DNA from: Rickettsia typhi
GTDB lineage: Bacteria; Pseudomonadota; Alphaproteobacteria; Rickettsiales; UBA1997
Assembly: GCA_945903615.1 (NCBI GenBank)
Contig: CAMDOL010000029.1
Location: 1 to 14,373 of the forward strand
Direction: 5' to 3'
DNA length: 14,373 nucleotides
Of the stretch, positions 6,455 through 14,093 are shown piece by piece. How positions within the stretch are numbered: position 1 is the stretch's first letter; every line of letters starts with the position of its first letter. The notes below the pieces were generated by a model. That model made no database searches, had not been told where the DNA came from, and was given only the letters and a program-made list of their open reading frames with translations. The translations under genes and the position numbers were made by a program.

Positions 6455-8215
6455 ATGTCAAAAAATCAATCTAATCCAAAACCGGAAAAAGCAAAGATTC
6501 ACCACTTACTTAGTCTTTTGCCCTATTTAAGACCATATCGATTGGAAATTATTTTTGTCGTTATCACTTTAGTTGCAACTTCAGCAATCATTCTATTTTT
6601 AGGAAAAATTGTTAAATACCTAATTGATTTGGGATTTTCTTCGCAGAATATTCATTATTTAAACATAATTTTAATCGGATTGGTTTTGGCAATTATTATA
6701 TTGGCAATCACTGGTTATTTTCGCTCTTTTTTGGTTAATTCTGTCGGTGAAAAAGTTATTACCGATTTAAGAAAAGATATTTATTCGCACATCATTCGCG
6801 TTTCTTCCGAGTTTTTTGAAATTGCCAAAACTGGTGATGTTATTTCCCGTCTGACTGTTGATACCAATCTTCTATATAATATTATCAGCAACTCCATTGC
6901 CTTTGCCCTCAGAAATCTTTTATTATTTTTTGGTGGAATTGCTTTTCTATTTTTAACCAGTCCGCAATTAACCATAGTTTCCCTAGCTCTAATTCCGGTT
7001 GCTATTGCGCCCATTTTTTTATTGGGTAAAAAAATTAAGAATCTTTCCAGCCAATCCCAAGAAGCCATTTCACTGGTTGGATCTCACATTGAGGAAACTA
7101 TTAATGGCATCAAAACTATTCAATCTTATCTTTGCGAAGAAAAAGAAGTTCGCAATTTTAATAATTACTTAGAAGAAGCTTTGGTCGTTTCACTGAAGAA
7201 AATTCGCCTGCGGTCATTGTTAGTTGCTTTAGTAATCGCTTTTGCTTTTGGCTCAATTGCGATTGTTTTATGGTTTGGGGGTCATTTAGTTTTAAGCGGC
7301 AAAATTACTTCGGGTGAACTTTCCTCTTTTATTTTTTATTCAATTTTATCTGCAACTTCTTTAGTTTCGGTTAGCCAAGTAATGGGTCAACTACAAACCG
7401 CTTCAGCAGCCACTGCCAGACTCTTTGATCTACTCAAAATAGAATCACCAGTTTTGGAAATTGTTAATCCAGAAAAACTTATCAGCACCGCAGAAAATCA
7501 TATCACTTTCAAAAATGTTTTTTTCTCCTACCCATCAAGACAAAATCACGAAGCATTACAAAATTTTAATTTAGAAATTTTACCGCGAGAAAAAATTGCT
7601 TTGGTTGGAGAAAGTGGTAGTGGTAAAAGCACAATCCTGCAGCTTCTGATGCGTTTTTATGATGTGAGCTCTGGAGAAATATTGATTAATAATCAAAATA
7701 TCAAAAATTTGGCTCTCACCGACCTGCGCGGTCTTTTTGCTTATATTTCTCAAGATTGTTTTATATTTTCGGGAACCATCTACGAAAATATTGCCTATGT
7801 TGACAAAAATCTTACCGTTGCTGATATTGAAAAAATTATTGATGATAATGAGGCTCTGCACTTCATCAAAAATTTGCCGGATGGAATTCAAAGTTTTGTT
7901 GGTGAAAAAGGTGTAAAATTATCTGGTGGAGAAAGGCAGAGAATTGCTATTGCGCGGGCGATTGTAAAAAATTCACCAATCTTACTTTTGGATGAAGCGA
8001 CCTCAGCTTTAGACAATGAAAATGAATTTCTAATTGCCAATTCTTTGATAAAATTAGCCAAAAATAAAACCGTCATTACTATTGCTCACAAGCTTTCTTC
8101 AATTATTAATTCGGATCGAATTGTCTTTATAAAAAATGGAGTTATCGCTGAAGTTGGAACTCATCTTGATTTAATTGAGCGTGATGGCTTATATCGCAAA
8201 ATGTATGATAGCTAA
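6455..8215 (+). CDS. MsbA-like ABC exporter, fused permease and ATPase
   Basis: A 586-aa half-transporter with six membrane helices between about residues 30 and 310, followed by a nucleotide-binding domain from about 350. All ATPase motifs are intact: aromatic A-loop Y359, Walker A GESGSGKST (385-393), Q433, signature LSGGE (489-493), Walker B ILLLDE (509-514) with catalytic E514, D-loop SALD (517-520) and H545. It should work as a homodimer in the inner membrane. Length and sequence fit the MsbA family, which flips lipid A-core. The direct join to lptG (stop TAA, then ATG with no gap) supports a lipid A/LPS role, but drug or other lipid export cannot be excluded from sequence alone. No Shine-Dalgarno precedes the ATG, and a 10-bp inverted repeat ends two bases before it. 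Confidence 0.88.
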   Translation: MSKNQSNPKPEKAKIHHLLSLLPYLRPYRLEIIFVVITLVATSAIILFLGKIVKYLIDLGFSSQNIHYLNIILIGLVLAIIILAITGYFRSFLVNSVGEKVITDLRKDIYSHIIRVSSEFFEIAKTGDVISRLTVDTNLLYNIISNSIAFALRNLLLFFGGIAFLFLTSPQLTIVSLALIPVAIAPIFLLGKKIKNLSSQSQEAISLVGSHIEETINGIKTIQSYLCEEKEVRNFNNYLEEALVVSLKKIRLRSLLVALVIAFAFGSIAIVLWFGGHLVLSGKITSGELSSFIFYSILSATSLVSVSQVMGQLQTASAATARLFDLLKIESPVLEIVNPEKLISTAENHITFKNVFFSYPSRQNHEALQNFNLEILPREKIALVGESGSGKSTILQLLMRFYDVSSGEILINNQNIKNLALTDLRGLFAYISQDCFIFSGTIYENIAYVDKNLTVADIEKIIDDNEALHFIKNLPDGIQSFVGEKGVKLSGGERQRIAIARAIVKNSPILLLDEATSALDNENEFLIANSLIKLAKNKTVITIAHKLSSIINSDRIVFIKNGVIAEVGTHLDLIERDGLYRKMYDS

Positions 8216-9325
8216 ATGGTTTCAAAGATAAATCTCTACATCATTAAAAAATTCCTTACCAATTTTGGGTTGGTCTTGTTTTCGGTTTCTCTTTTAATCG
8301 CCATGATCAATGTTTTTGAACTTTTAGATCGGGTTTCAGGCAAGCAAATCAGCTTTGGTAATATTGTTCTATTGGATATTCTGCAAGTTCCGAGTTTCAT
8401 CGAAGATATCTCGATTTTTCTGATAATGATTTCTTCGATGATCACCTTGTTTGCGTTGTCAATTCGTAGTGAAATTACCGTGATGCGTGCTTCAGGAATG
8501 TCATTCTGGCAAATTTTGTTACCAATTGCTATTGGAGCTTTTTTGCTCGGAATATTTTTTGTTTTGGTATTCAATCCAATTTCTATCACTGCTAGTAAAA
8601 AACTGAACAAGATGGAGCAAAAATTGATTGATAAAGAAGAGGCGAACCTGCTTTCTCCAGCTCATGGAGTGTGGCTCAAACAAGAGAATATTTTAAACAG
8701 TGATGAAGATATTATTATTAAGGCAGAAAAGATTTATCGTAAAAAGCTACAAATGAATAATGTGCATTTGTGGTTTTTTGATAAAAATTATAAATTCTAT
8801 AAAAAAATCGATGCCAAAACCATGTTTTTGAAAGACGGTATTTGGTATTTGCGAAATGTTATTATTAATGATGATCACAATATTAATCAGCCCAAAGACC
8901 AGTTGGAAATTGCCACCAATTTAAAAGCAGAATTTATTACCAAAAAAATCCTCAATAATTTTGATAATGTGCGGCTTTTTTCAGTTTACAGCTTGCCATC
9001 TTTAATTAATGATTTAAAGGATTCAGGATTTTCTCCAAGAAAATTTGTGGTTTATTATCATTCACTTCTAATCAAGCCATTCTTATTCATCGCAATGGCG
9101 TTAATGGCGGGTTTTTTTGCGGTTAACAATGTTCGTAGTCGCAACAATATTATAATTTTTGTTTTTGGTATCGCAGTGGGTTTAGTTTTGTATATCAGCT
9201 TCATCATAATTAATGCTTTAGGCTCATCTGGTTTAATTCCAACTTTTCTAGCAACTTGGATGATGTCGATAATTTTGATGGCAATAAGTATATTGCTAAT
9301 TTTCAGAAAAGAGACTACTAATTAG
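8216..9325 (+). CDS. lptG: LPS export permease LptG (YjgQ family)
   Basis: A 369-aa inner-membrane subunit of the Lpt system, which extracts lipopolysaccharide from the inner membrane and passes it to LptC and the periplasmic bridge. There are three N-terminal helices (about 13-35, 62-83, 99-122), a periplasmic beta-jellyroll domain (about 130-270) and three C-terminal helices (about 284-304, 311-335, 341-363). RSEITVMRASGMSFWQIL (84-101) is the conserved cytoplasmic coupling segment that contacts the LptB ATPase. The jellyroll segment GVWLKQ (151-156), followed by the WYL-type strand near 210, resembles LptG more than LptF. Its ATG abuts the stop of the MsbA-like gene. LptF, which normally pairs with it, is not in the window. 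Confidence 0.85.
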   Translation: MVSKINLYIIKKFLTNFGLVLFSVSLLIAMINVFELLDRVSGKQISFGNIVLLDILQVPSFIEDISIFLIMISSMITLFALSIRSEITVMRASGMSFWQILLPIAIGAFLLGIFFVLVFNPISITASKKLNKMEQKLIDKEEANLLSPAHGVWLKQENILNSDEDIIIKAEKIYRKKLQMNNVHLWFFDKNYKFYKKIDAKTMFLKDGIWYLRNVIINDDHNINQPKDQLEIATNLKAEFITKKILNNFDNVRLFSVYSLPSLINDLKDSGFSPRKFVVYYHSLLIKPFLFIAMALMAGFFAVNNVRSRNNIIIFVFGIAVGLVLYISFIIINALGSSGLIPTFLATWMMSIILMAISILLIFRKETTN

Positions 9326-9383
9326 TTCTGGTATTAATCGACAAATTTGTTGGCACTTAAAAAAACTTAATCAATCAATATAT

Positions 9384-9971
9384 ATGAAAAAATTATTAGC
9401 GATTATTCTATCCTCTGTCCTTCTTTTATCTTGTTCTAAGCCAGTTGTCTCTGATTTAGGAAAAAATAATAAAACTCAAAATATTGCTGAACTTCCGCAG
9501 TGGGTTGTAAGTCCAGATGAAAAAGACGGCATTGCCGCTGTTGGCATTGCCAGCCCAAGTGTTGGGGGTATCAAATTTCAAATTCCGCAAGCTGAAATTG
9601 ATGCTAAAGCTAATATCGCTTCAGCCATCAATTCAGAAATTTCTCGTATTACTAAAGATGCTCTGAGAGAATCTAAAGTTGGCGATGTGAATGATGTTGA
9701 GCAAGTATTTTCTCAAGCGACTAAAGAGGTGGTAAAAAATATGCCAATGTCTGGTGCAAAGAGAATCAATATGTATCAAGCTCAAGATGGCACTTTATAC
9801 ATCAGAATGGTTTTGAAAAACGAAGATTACAGCAAATATCTTCAAAACAGCCAAAAGATGTATGAAAACCGCCTAAAACAAGCTAACCTTTCTCGTGATA
9901 ATCTAGATAAATCTCAAGCAGCAGTGAAAGGTTTGTTTGATGAGCTAGATAAAGAAAGGGCGGCAAAATAA
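9384..9971 (+). CDS. LPP20-family lipoprotein
   Basis: A 195-aa lipoprotein. The signal peptide is MKKLLAIILSSVLLLSC, with the lipobox cysteine at C17 where lipid would be attached. Ser18 at the +2 position argues for outer-membrane sorting under the usual Lol rule. After a linker, LPQWVVSP (37-44) begins an LPP20 domain (Pfam family named after Helicobacter pylori Lpp20), with the AVGIAS, AEIDAKANIASAI and LYIRMVL elements in the expected order. A charged, probably helical tail (about 150-195) holds KGLFDELDKE. The LPP20 fold is found in envelope and flagellum-associated lipoproteins, but no biochemical role is established. It is the first of three consecutive lipoprotein genes and lies 58 bp after lptG. 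The gap contains the palindrome ACAAATTTGT at 9341-9350. Confidence 0.85.
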   Translation: MKKLLAIILSSVLLLSCSKPVVSDLGKNNKTQNIAELPQWVVSPDEKDGIAAVGIASPSVGGIKFQIPQAEIDAKANIASAINSEISRITKDALRESKVGDVNDVEQVFSQATKEVVKNMPMSGAKRINMYQAQDGTLYIRMVLKNEDYSKYLQNSQKMYENRLKQANLSRDNLDKSQAAVKGLFDELDKERAAK

Positions 9972-9978
9972 TTTTTTT

Positions 9979-10011
9979 GGATTGCCGCAGAACTTTGATC
10001 TGTGGCAATCC
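9979..10011. repeat. 12-bp hairpin between lipoprotein genes
   Basis: GGATTGCCGCAG (9979-9990) pairs with CTGTGGCAATCC (10000-10011) through a 9-nt loop, with a single G-U wobble. A run of seven T precedes the stem, but none follows it on either strand in the right orientation, so it does not meet the rule for an intrinsic terminator. It may protect the upstream transcript end or reduce read-through into the small lipoprotein gene. Confidence 0.6.
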
Positions 10012-10038
10012 AGCCAGTTAAAATAAAAACATTAGATT

Positions 10039-10206
10039 ATGAAAAAATTAATTATTTTACTTTCTTTGATTTTCATCACTTCCTGCGTCAATCAAAAAGT
10101 AATTGATGCTAAAGCTCAGGAAAAAGCTAGGCATCAGGCTGAAACTGGCAGCAGAATTAATGGCGCTAGCAAAGATACCGGCGGTTTATTTGACGAAATG
10201 CAATAA
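10039..10206 (+). CDS. 55-aa small lipoprotein, hypothetical
   Basis: A 55-codon gene. The N-terminus MKKLIILLSLIFITSC is a clear lipoprotein signal with the lipobox FITSC, cysteine at C16, and Val at +2. The mature part is only 40 residues: a basic helical stretch (QKVIDAKAQEKARHQAETG) and then a C-terminal GGLFDEMQ. That end resembles KGLFDELDKE near the C-terminus of the LPP20 lipoprotein encoded just upstream, which suggests shared binding or a common origin. It begins 67 bp after the first LPP20 gene, past a hairpin, and 12 bp before the second. No family is recognised. The signal peptide, the conserved-looking tail and the operon position make it very likely to be real. Confidence 0.75.
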   Translation: MKKLIILLSLIFITSCVNQKVIDAKAQEKARHQAETGSRINGASKDTGGLFDEMQ

Positions 10207-10218
10207 TAAATTTAGCCC

Positions 10219-11175
10219 ATGATTAAAAAATCCTTTTTCACCGCATTTTTATTTCTTCTTTTCGCATGCGCTTCCAGCGATCAACCTCAGCAGCTCAGCT
10301 CACTACCTAGTTGGTATATCACTCCCAAAGCATCTAATCAAAATCTTTATGGCGTTGGTGAGGGCTATACTTTGGCGGAAGCCAGCCAAAGCGCACTCAA
10401 CAATTTAGCGAGCAAATTGATGACTAGCATTTCTTCAGAATTTTCAACACTTTTAGAAAGTAACAAATATTCCACCAATGAACAAAGCCGCCAGAAGATT
10501 AATGAGGTGGTGGCAAAAATAACTTTCAATAATTATCAAGTTAGCAATTCCGCCGCGGTTGGTGGCAAAATTTATACTGAAATTTCAGTTAGTCGTGACG
10601 GATTTATTAATGATTACAGCCAAAAGTTGCAAGGTCTGAATCAAAAAATGACAGAGACTTTCAAGCAAGCACAAAGCAAAAGTATTTTAGAAAAGTTGAA
10701 TGATTTAGAATCGGTCAATGATTCAAGTTTAGAGGCTGAGTCAATCACTCAGATCCTTGCTGGACTTGGCTCCAATCAAAGTAATTTTAAAAGCAATCTT
10801 GATTTATATAATTTCTATCAAAATTCTTATCAAAACCTAGCCAGTAAAATTGAATTTTTTATCGATAATACAAACGCTCCCAAACCTTTAATTAACAAGG
10901 TTATAAATATTCTTAATCACAAGAAATTAAAGGTAGTTAAAAGTAAAAATCTAGCCAATCCAGATTTGGTGATTATTCAAATTAGCTCGGATATAAACGA
11001 ACAAAAAATCTATGGAAGCTATATTGCCAAGCTCAAACTCAATTTCAATTTGCTCTCCAATCAAAATAAAATTATCAAAACCACTTCTTTTGAAAATTCT
11101 GGAAGTTCAGTGATTAGTAAAGAAGAAGCAATCAATTCGGCAGTTTTTGGTATTGCTGATTTTAATTTATTTTAA
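10219..11175 (+). CDS. larger LPP20-type lipoprotein with extra C-terminal domain
   Basis: A 318-aa lipoprotein. The signal peptide is MIKKSFFTAFLFLLFAC, with the lipid-modified cysteine at C17 and Ala at +2. An LPP20-like domain follows: LPSWYITP (29-36), LYGVGEGYTLAEASQSALNN (43-62) and KIYTEISVSRDGF (about 116-128). A helical middle section comes next. A C-terminal alpha/beta module from about residue 210 (INKVINILNHKKLKVV, DLVIIQISSDI) is seen in neither of the other two lipoproteins. It could be a TolB-N/CsgG-like domain of the kind found in some LPP20 relatives, but that is a guess from strand/helix order. It ends 4 bp before rfbB, so the lipoprotein cassette and the sugar-nucleotide genes may share a transcript. 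Confidence 0.8.
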   Translation: MIKKSFFTAFLFLLFACASSDQPQQLSSLPSWYITPKASNQNLYGVGEGYTLAEASQSALNNLASKLMTSISSEFSTLLESNKYSTNEQSRQKINEVVAKITFNNYQVSNSAAVGGKIYTEISVSRDGFINDYSQKLQGLNQKMTETFKQAQSKSILEKLNDLESVNDSSLEAESITQILAGLGSNQSNFKSNLDLYNFYQNSYQNLASKIEFFIDNTNAPKPLINKVINILNHKKLKVVKSKNLANPDLVIIQISSDINEQKIYGSYIAKLKLNFNLLSNQNKIIKTTSFENSGSSVISKEEAINSAVFGIADFNLF

Positions 11176-11179
11176 GTAT

Positions 11180-12196
11180 ATGAAAAAATTATTAGTGACC
11201 GGTGGCTGCGGTTTTATTGGCAGCTGTTTTGTTTTAAGGCAAATTAAAGCTGGTAATTTGGTGGTCAATTTGGACGCTTTAACCTATGCTGCAAACCAAA
11301 ATAATCTTTCCAAAATCAAAGGCAATTCCAATTATCATTTTGTAAAAGGCGATATTTTAGATCAAAAATTAGTTAGTGAAATTCTAGAAAAATTTGAGAT
11401 TGATATTTTGGTAAATTTTGCTGCTGAATCTCATGTTGATAATTCCATTTCCAATCCTGGAGCATTCATTCAAACCAATATTAATGGCACTTTTGCTTTG
11501 CTCAATTCAGCATTAAAATATTGGCAAAATTTGCCTGATAAAAGAAAAGAAGATTTTCGCTTCATTCACATTTCAACCGACGAAGTTTATGGCTCACTCA
11601 CTTTAGAAGAACCCAGATTTACCGAAAATAATAAATACCAACCAAACTCGCCATATTCAGCTTCTAAAGCCGCCTCTGATCATTTGGTCAGGGCTTGGAA
11701 TGAGACTTATAAATTGCCAACGATTATCACTAACTGTTCAAATAATTTTGGTGCCAGACAACATTCAGAAAAGCTAATTCCAACCGTGATCAAAGCCTGT
11801 TTGAATAACAAAGATATTCCAATTTATGGTAATGGTAAAAATATTCGTGATTGGATTTATGTCGAAGACCACTGCTTTGGAATTGATTTGGCAATTGCTA
11901 AAGGAAAGATTGGTGAGAGCTATTGTTTTGGAGGCGATGCTGAAAGACAAAATATTGATATTGCTGGGCAAATTTGTAAAATTTTAGATGGGCTTCAACC
12001 TAAATTAGATAGAAAAGGAAGCAATATTTCTTACGCGAATCAAATCAAATTTGTTGAAGATCGCAAAGGTCATGATTTTCGTTATGCTATTGATTCAAGC
12101 AAAGCTAAAAAAGAATTGGGTTTTAAAGTTGATGGTAGTTTTGAAGAAAAATTAACCGCAACCGTTAACTGGTATTTAAATCAAATTAATAATTAA
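11180..12196 (+). CDS. rfbB: dTDP-glucose 4,6-dehydratase
   Basis: Converts dTDP-glucose to dTDP-4-keto-6-deoxyglucose, the committed step to dTDP-rhamnose and other dTDP-deoxysugars. It is a 338-aa extended short-chain dehydrogenase. The NAD-binding motif is TGGCGFIG (7-14), and FAAESHVD (80-87) follows in the Rossmann domain. The catalytic site is complete: T133, the dehydratase-specific D134-E135 pair in ISTDEVYG, and Y159/K163 in SPYSASK. NFGARQHSEKLIP (189-201) and NGKNIRDWIYVEDHC (218-232) are diagnostic for RfbB. I chose the ATG at 11180, because a longer reading from the TTG at 11147 would overlap the upstream gene and precede the Rossmann strand with unrelated hydrophobic residues. 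rfbA follows after 3 bp. Confidence 0.95.
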   Translation: MKKLLVTGGCGFIGSCFVLRQIKAGNLVVNLDALTYAANQNNLSKIKGNSNYHFVKGDILDQKLVSEILEKFEIDILVNFAAESHVDNSISNPGAFIQTNINGTFALLNSALKYWQNLPDKRKEDFRFIHISTDEVYGSLTLEEPRFTENNKYQPNSPYSASKAASDHLVRAWNETYKLPTIITNCSNNFGARQHSEKLIPTVIKACLNNKDIPIYGNGKNIRDWIYVEDHCFGIDLAIAKGKIGESYCFGGDAERQNIDIAGQICKILDGLQPKLDRKGSNISYANQIKFVEDRKGHDFRYAIDSSKAKKELGFKVDGSFEEKLTATVNWYLNQINN

Positions 12197-12199
12197 TTT

Positions 12200-13078
12200 A
12201 TGAAGGGAATAATTCTTGCTGGTGGTTCTGGAACTCGTTTAGCACCACTTACTAATGTGATGAGTAAACAGCTTTTGCCAGTTTATGATAAGCCGATGAT
12301 TTGCTATCCGCTCGCTACATTAATGTCGATTGGCATTCGCCAAATATTGATTATCAGCACCCCGCAAGATCTGCCTAACATTGAAAAATTTTTAGGCGAC
12401 GGGCGTGATTTGGGAATTGAGATACAATATAAAGTGCAAGAGGAGCCCAGAGGAATTGCCGATGCTTTTATTGTTGGAGCAAAATTTATTGGTCAAGATT
12501 CGATCTCGCTAATTTTGGGTGACAATATTTTTTATGGTTCTGAAATTAGCTCTCACAACTTGCAAGAAAATTTTAACAAAGTGCAAACGGGTGAAATTGG
12601 AGCGTATGTTTTTGCTTACCATGTTTCTGATCCACAAAGATACGGTGTTGTTGAGTTTGATGATAAAGATTTGGCTGTTGGTATTGAAGAAAAACCTAAA
12701 AACCCAAAATCTAATTGGGCAGCAACTGGTTTTTATATTTATAATAATCAGGTAGTAGATATTGCTAAAAATTTAGTGCCATCAGCACGAGGTGAGATAG
12801 AAATTACCGATGTGAACAAATTTTATTTAGACAATAAAAAATTGGGAGTGATTAAGCTCAAGCGTGGTTTTGCTTGGCTTGATGCTGGAACGCCGGATTC
12901 CTTACTTGATGCTGCAAAATTTATTCAAACTATCGAAAAACGCCAAGGTTTAAAAATTGCCTGCCTAGAAGAATTGTCCTATCATCAAGGTTTTATTGAC
13001 AAAACCAAGTTAGAAAAATTAGCCGAAAGATATAAAAAAAGCTCTGATTATCGCAAATATTTAGACAATATTGAATAA
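12200..13078 (+). CDS. rfbA: glucose-1-phosphate thymidylyltransferase
   Basis: Makes dTDP-glucose and pyrophosphate from glucose-1-phosphate and dTTP, the reaction just before RfbB. The 292-aa length is standard. The nucleotide-binding loop GGSGTRL is at 8-14, QLLPVYDKPMI at 24-34, EPRGIADAF at 82-90, and LGDNIFYG at 106-113 with metal-binding D108. EEKP is at 163-166, and D228 in WLDAGT is the second metal ligand. The ATG lies 3 bp after the rfbB stop. rfbC and rfbD, which would finish dTDP-rhamnose, are not in the window, so the final sugar is open. Confidence 0.95.
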   Translation: MKGIILAGGSGTRLAPLTNVMSKQLLPVYDKPMICYPLATLMSIGIRQILIISTPQDLPNIEKFLGDGRDLGIEIQYKVQEEPRGIADAFIVGAKFIGQDSISLILGDNIFYGSEISSHNLQENFNKVQTGEIGAYVFAYHVSDPQRYGVVEFDDKDLAVGIEEKPKNPKSNWAATGFYIYNNQVVDIAKNLVPSARGEIEITDVNKFYLDNKKLGVIKLKRGFAWLDAGTPDSLLDAAKFIQTIEKRQGLKIACLEELSYHQGFIDKTKLEKLAERYKKSSDYRKYLDNIE

Positions 13079-13084
13079 AACACA

Positions 13085-13969
13085 GTGAACAAAAACCTCA
13101 CCATCATCATTGTCAGTTTTAACAGTTCTAAAATTATTAAATCTTGTTTAGAAAAAATTAATTTTTCTAAATACAATGTTGTGATGGTTGATAATGCTAG
13201 CTCGGACGATGTTGTTCAAATTGTTACCGAGAACTTTCCGCAAGTAAAAATTATCAAATTAGATAAAAATATTGGTTATGGCAGAGCCAATAATGTTGCT
13301 CTGAGACTGGTTGAAACTGAATTTGCGCTGATTTTGAATCCAGACGCTTTTATTTTTGAAGAAGACATTGAGAAAATATTATTACAATTTCAAAAAACTC
13401 CTCAAATCGCTCTAGCTGCTCCTTTATTGCTTCCAAACTATCCAGCTTTAGAAGATGACAAAATAAAACAATTAAAAATTGTTGAATCAAATTTGCTAGA
13501 AAGCTGTGATGATTATCTCGCAGTTAAATATATTATTGGTGCAATTTTATTTTTACGAATGAAGGTTTTTAAAAAAATTGGTTTTTTTGATGAGAATATA
13601 TTTTTATATTATGAAGATGATGAAATTAGCTTTAGAACAGTCAAAAGCGGATATAAAGCAGCAATAATTGCAACTGCACAAGGCTTTCACATTGGGCAAG
13701 GATCATCGGGGGGAAAGCTCAGAAATATTTATAAAAGATTTTGGCACCGTGCTTTATCCAAACTTTATTGGAAACAAAAACAAAAAGGAAAATTTGCAGC
13801 AATAAAATCAGCGATTAGATTGGTGATAGTGTTTTTCATCAAAAGCATTTTTTATAGTGCCACTTTTAACGTCAAAAAAGCTGTTGAAAATTTTGCCTTA
13901 TGTTGCGGTTCGGCGGCATTCTTGATGGGTTTAAAGGCTTTTGATAAAAACGATAATCCAAGGGGATAA
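13085..13969 (+). CDS. family 2 glycosyltransferase, rhamnosyltransferase-like
   Basis: A GT-A fold glycosyltransferase of 294 aa. The N-terminal strand LTIIIVSFNSS (5-15), VMVDNASSD (33-41), NIGYGRANNVAL (62-73) and LNPDA (84-88, in the place of the DxD metal site) match the WbbL-like GT2 branch. Many members of that branch transfer rhamnose from dTDP-rhamnose. The acceptor-side motif FFDENIFLYYEDDEISFR (167-184) contains the probable catalytic base in the EDDE cluster. A hydrophobic segment at about 246-260 and a basic preceding stretch suggest attachment to the inner membrane. The start is a GTG at 13085, six bases after rfbA; the next in-frame ATG would remove the essential first strand. 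Using the rfbBA product in O-antigen or another surface glycan is inference from context. Confidence 0.85.
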   Translation: MNKNLTIIIVSFNSSKIIKSCLEKINFSKYNVVMVDNASSDDVVQIVTENFPQVKIIKLDKNIGYGRANNVALRLVETEFALILNPDAFIFEEDIEKILLQFQKTPQIALAAPLLLPNYPALEDDKIKQLKIVESNLLESCDDYLAVKYIIGAILFLRMKVFKKIGFFDENIFLYYEDDEISFRTVKSGYKAAIIATAQGFHIGQGSSGGKLRNIYKRFWHRALSKLYWKQKQKGKFAAIKSAIRLVIVFFIKSIFYSATFNVKKAVENFALCCGSAAFLMGLKAFDKNDNPRG

Positions 13970-13974
13970 AATGT

Positions 13975-14052
13975 TCGGTGTCATTCCCACGAAGGCGGGA
14001 ATCCGAAAACTTTAAAACAAAACTGGATTCCCGCCTTCGTGGGAATGACCGA
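13975..14052. repeat. dRS3-like long inverted repeat
   Basis: Two perfect 24-bp reverse-complementary arms lie at 13981-14004 and 14025-14048 around a 20-nt AT-rich loop. TCGG (13975-13978) and CCGA (14049-14052) extend the stem past a 2-nt bulge. Each arm contains ATTCCC-N8-GGGAAT, the consensus of Neisseria dRS3 repeats, and similar CATTCCCGC..GGGAATC repeats are spread through many proteobacterial genomes. It begins 5 bp after the glycosyltransferase stop, so it may also act as a transcript end or stability hairpin, although no T-run follows. Confidence 0.85.
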
Positions 14053-14093
14053 GTAAGATTAAGCTCATTACTGCCCAGTTAACTTTTTTGCTG

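Noticed and set aside
6451..6456. TATAAT overlapping the exporter ATG
   Set aside because: It overlaps the start codon, so it cannot be the promoter for this gene, and no -35 is spaced correctly.
6271..6474. Plus-strand frame of 67 codons running from the CDGSH gene into the exporter gene
   Set aside because: It overlaps real genes at both ends in other frames, has no ribosome site, and the middle looks like translated non-coding DNA. A gene remnant there cannot be excluded, but nothing supports one.
6781..7068. Minus-strand frame within the exporter
   Set aside because: Antisense shadow of the membrane-domain coding sequence, with no start context or domain.
7580..8076. Two minus-strand frames opposite the ATPase domain
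   Set aside because: Antisense to highly conserved Walker, signature and H-loop codons, so they are shadows.
8236..8610. Minus-strand frame of 124 codons opposite lptG
   Set aside because: The plus strand encodes conserved LptG helices and the coupling segment. The antisense product has no recognisable features.
9381..11198. Shared sequence TATATGAAAAAATTATTAG-type starts at the first LPP20 gene and rfbB
   Set aside because: Both proteins start MKKLL, and AT-rich codon choice makes the DNA match. No wider similarity exists, so it is not a repeat.
12519..12755. Plus-strand frame of 78 codons inside rfbA
   Set aside because: Out-of-frame overlap with the conserved nucleotidyltransferase core.
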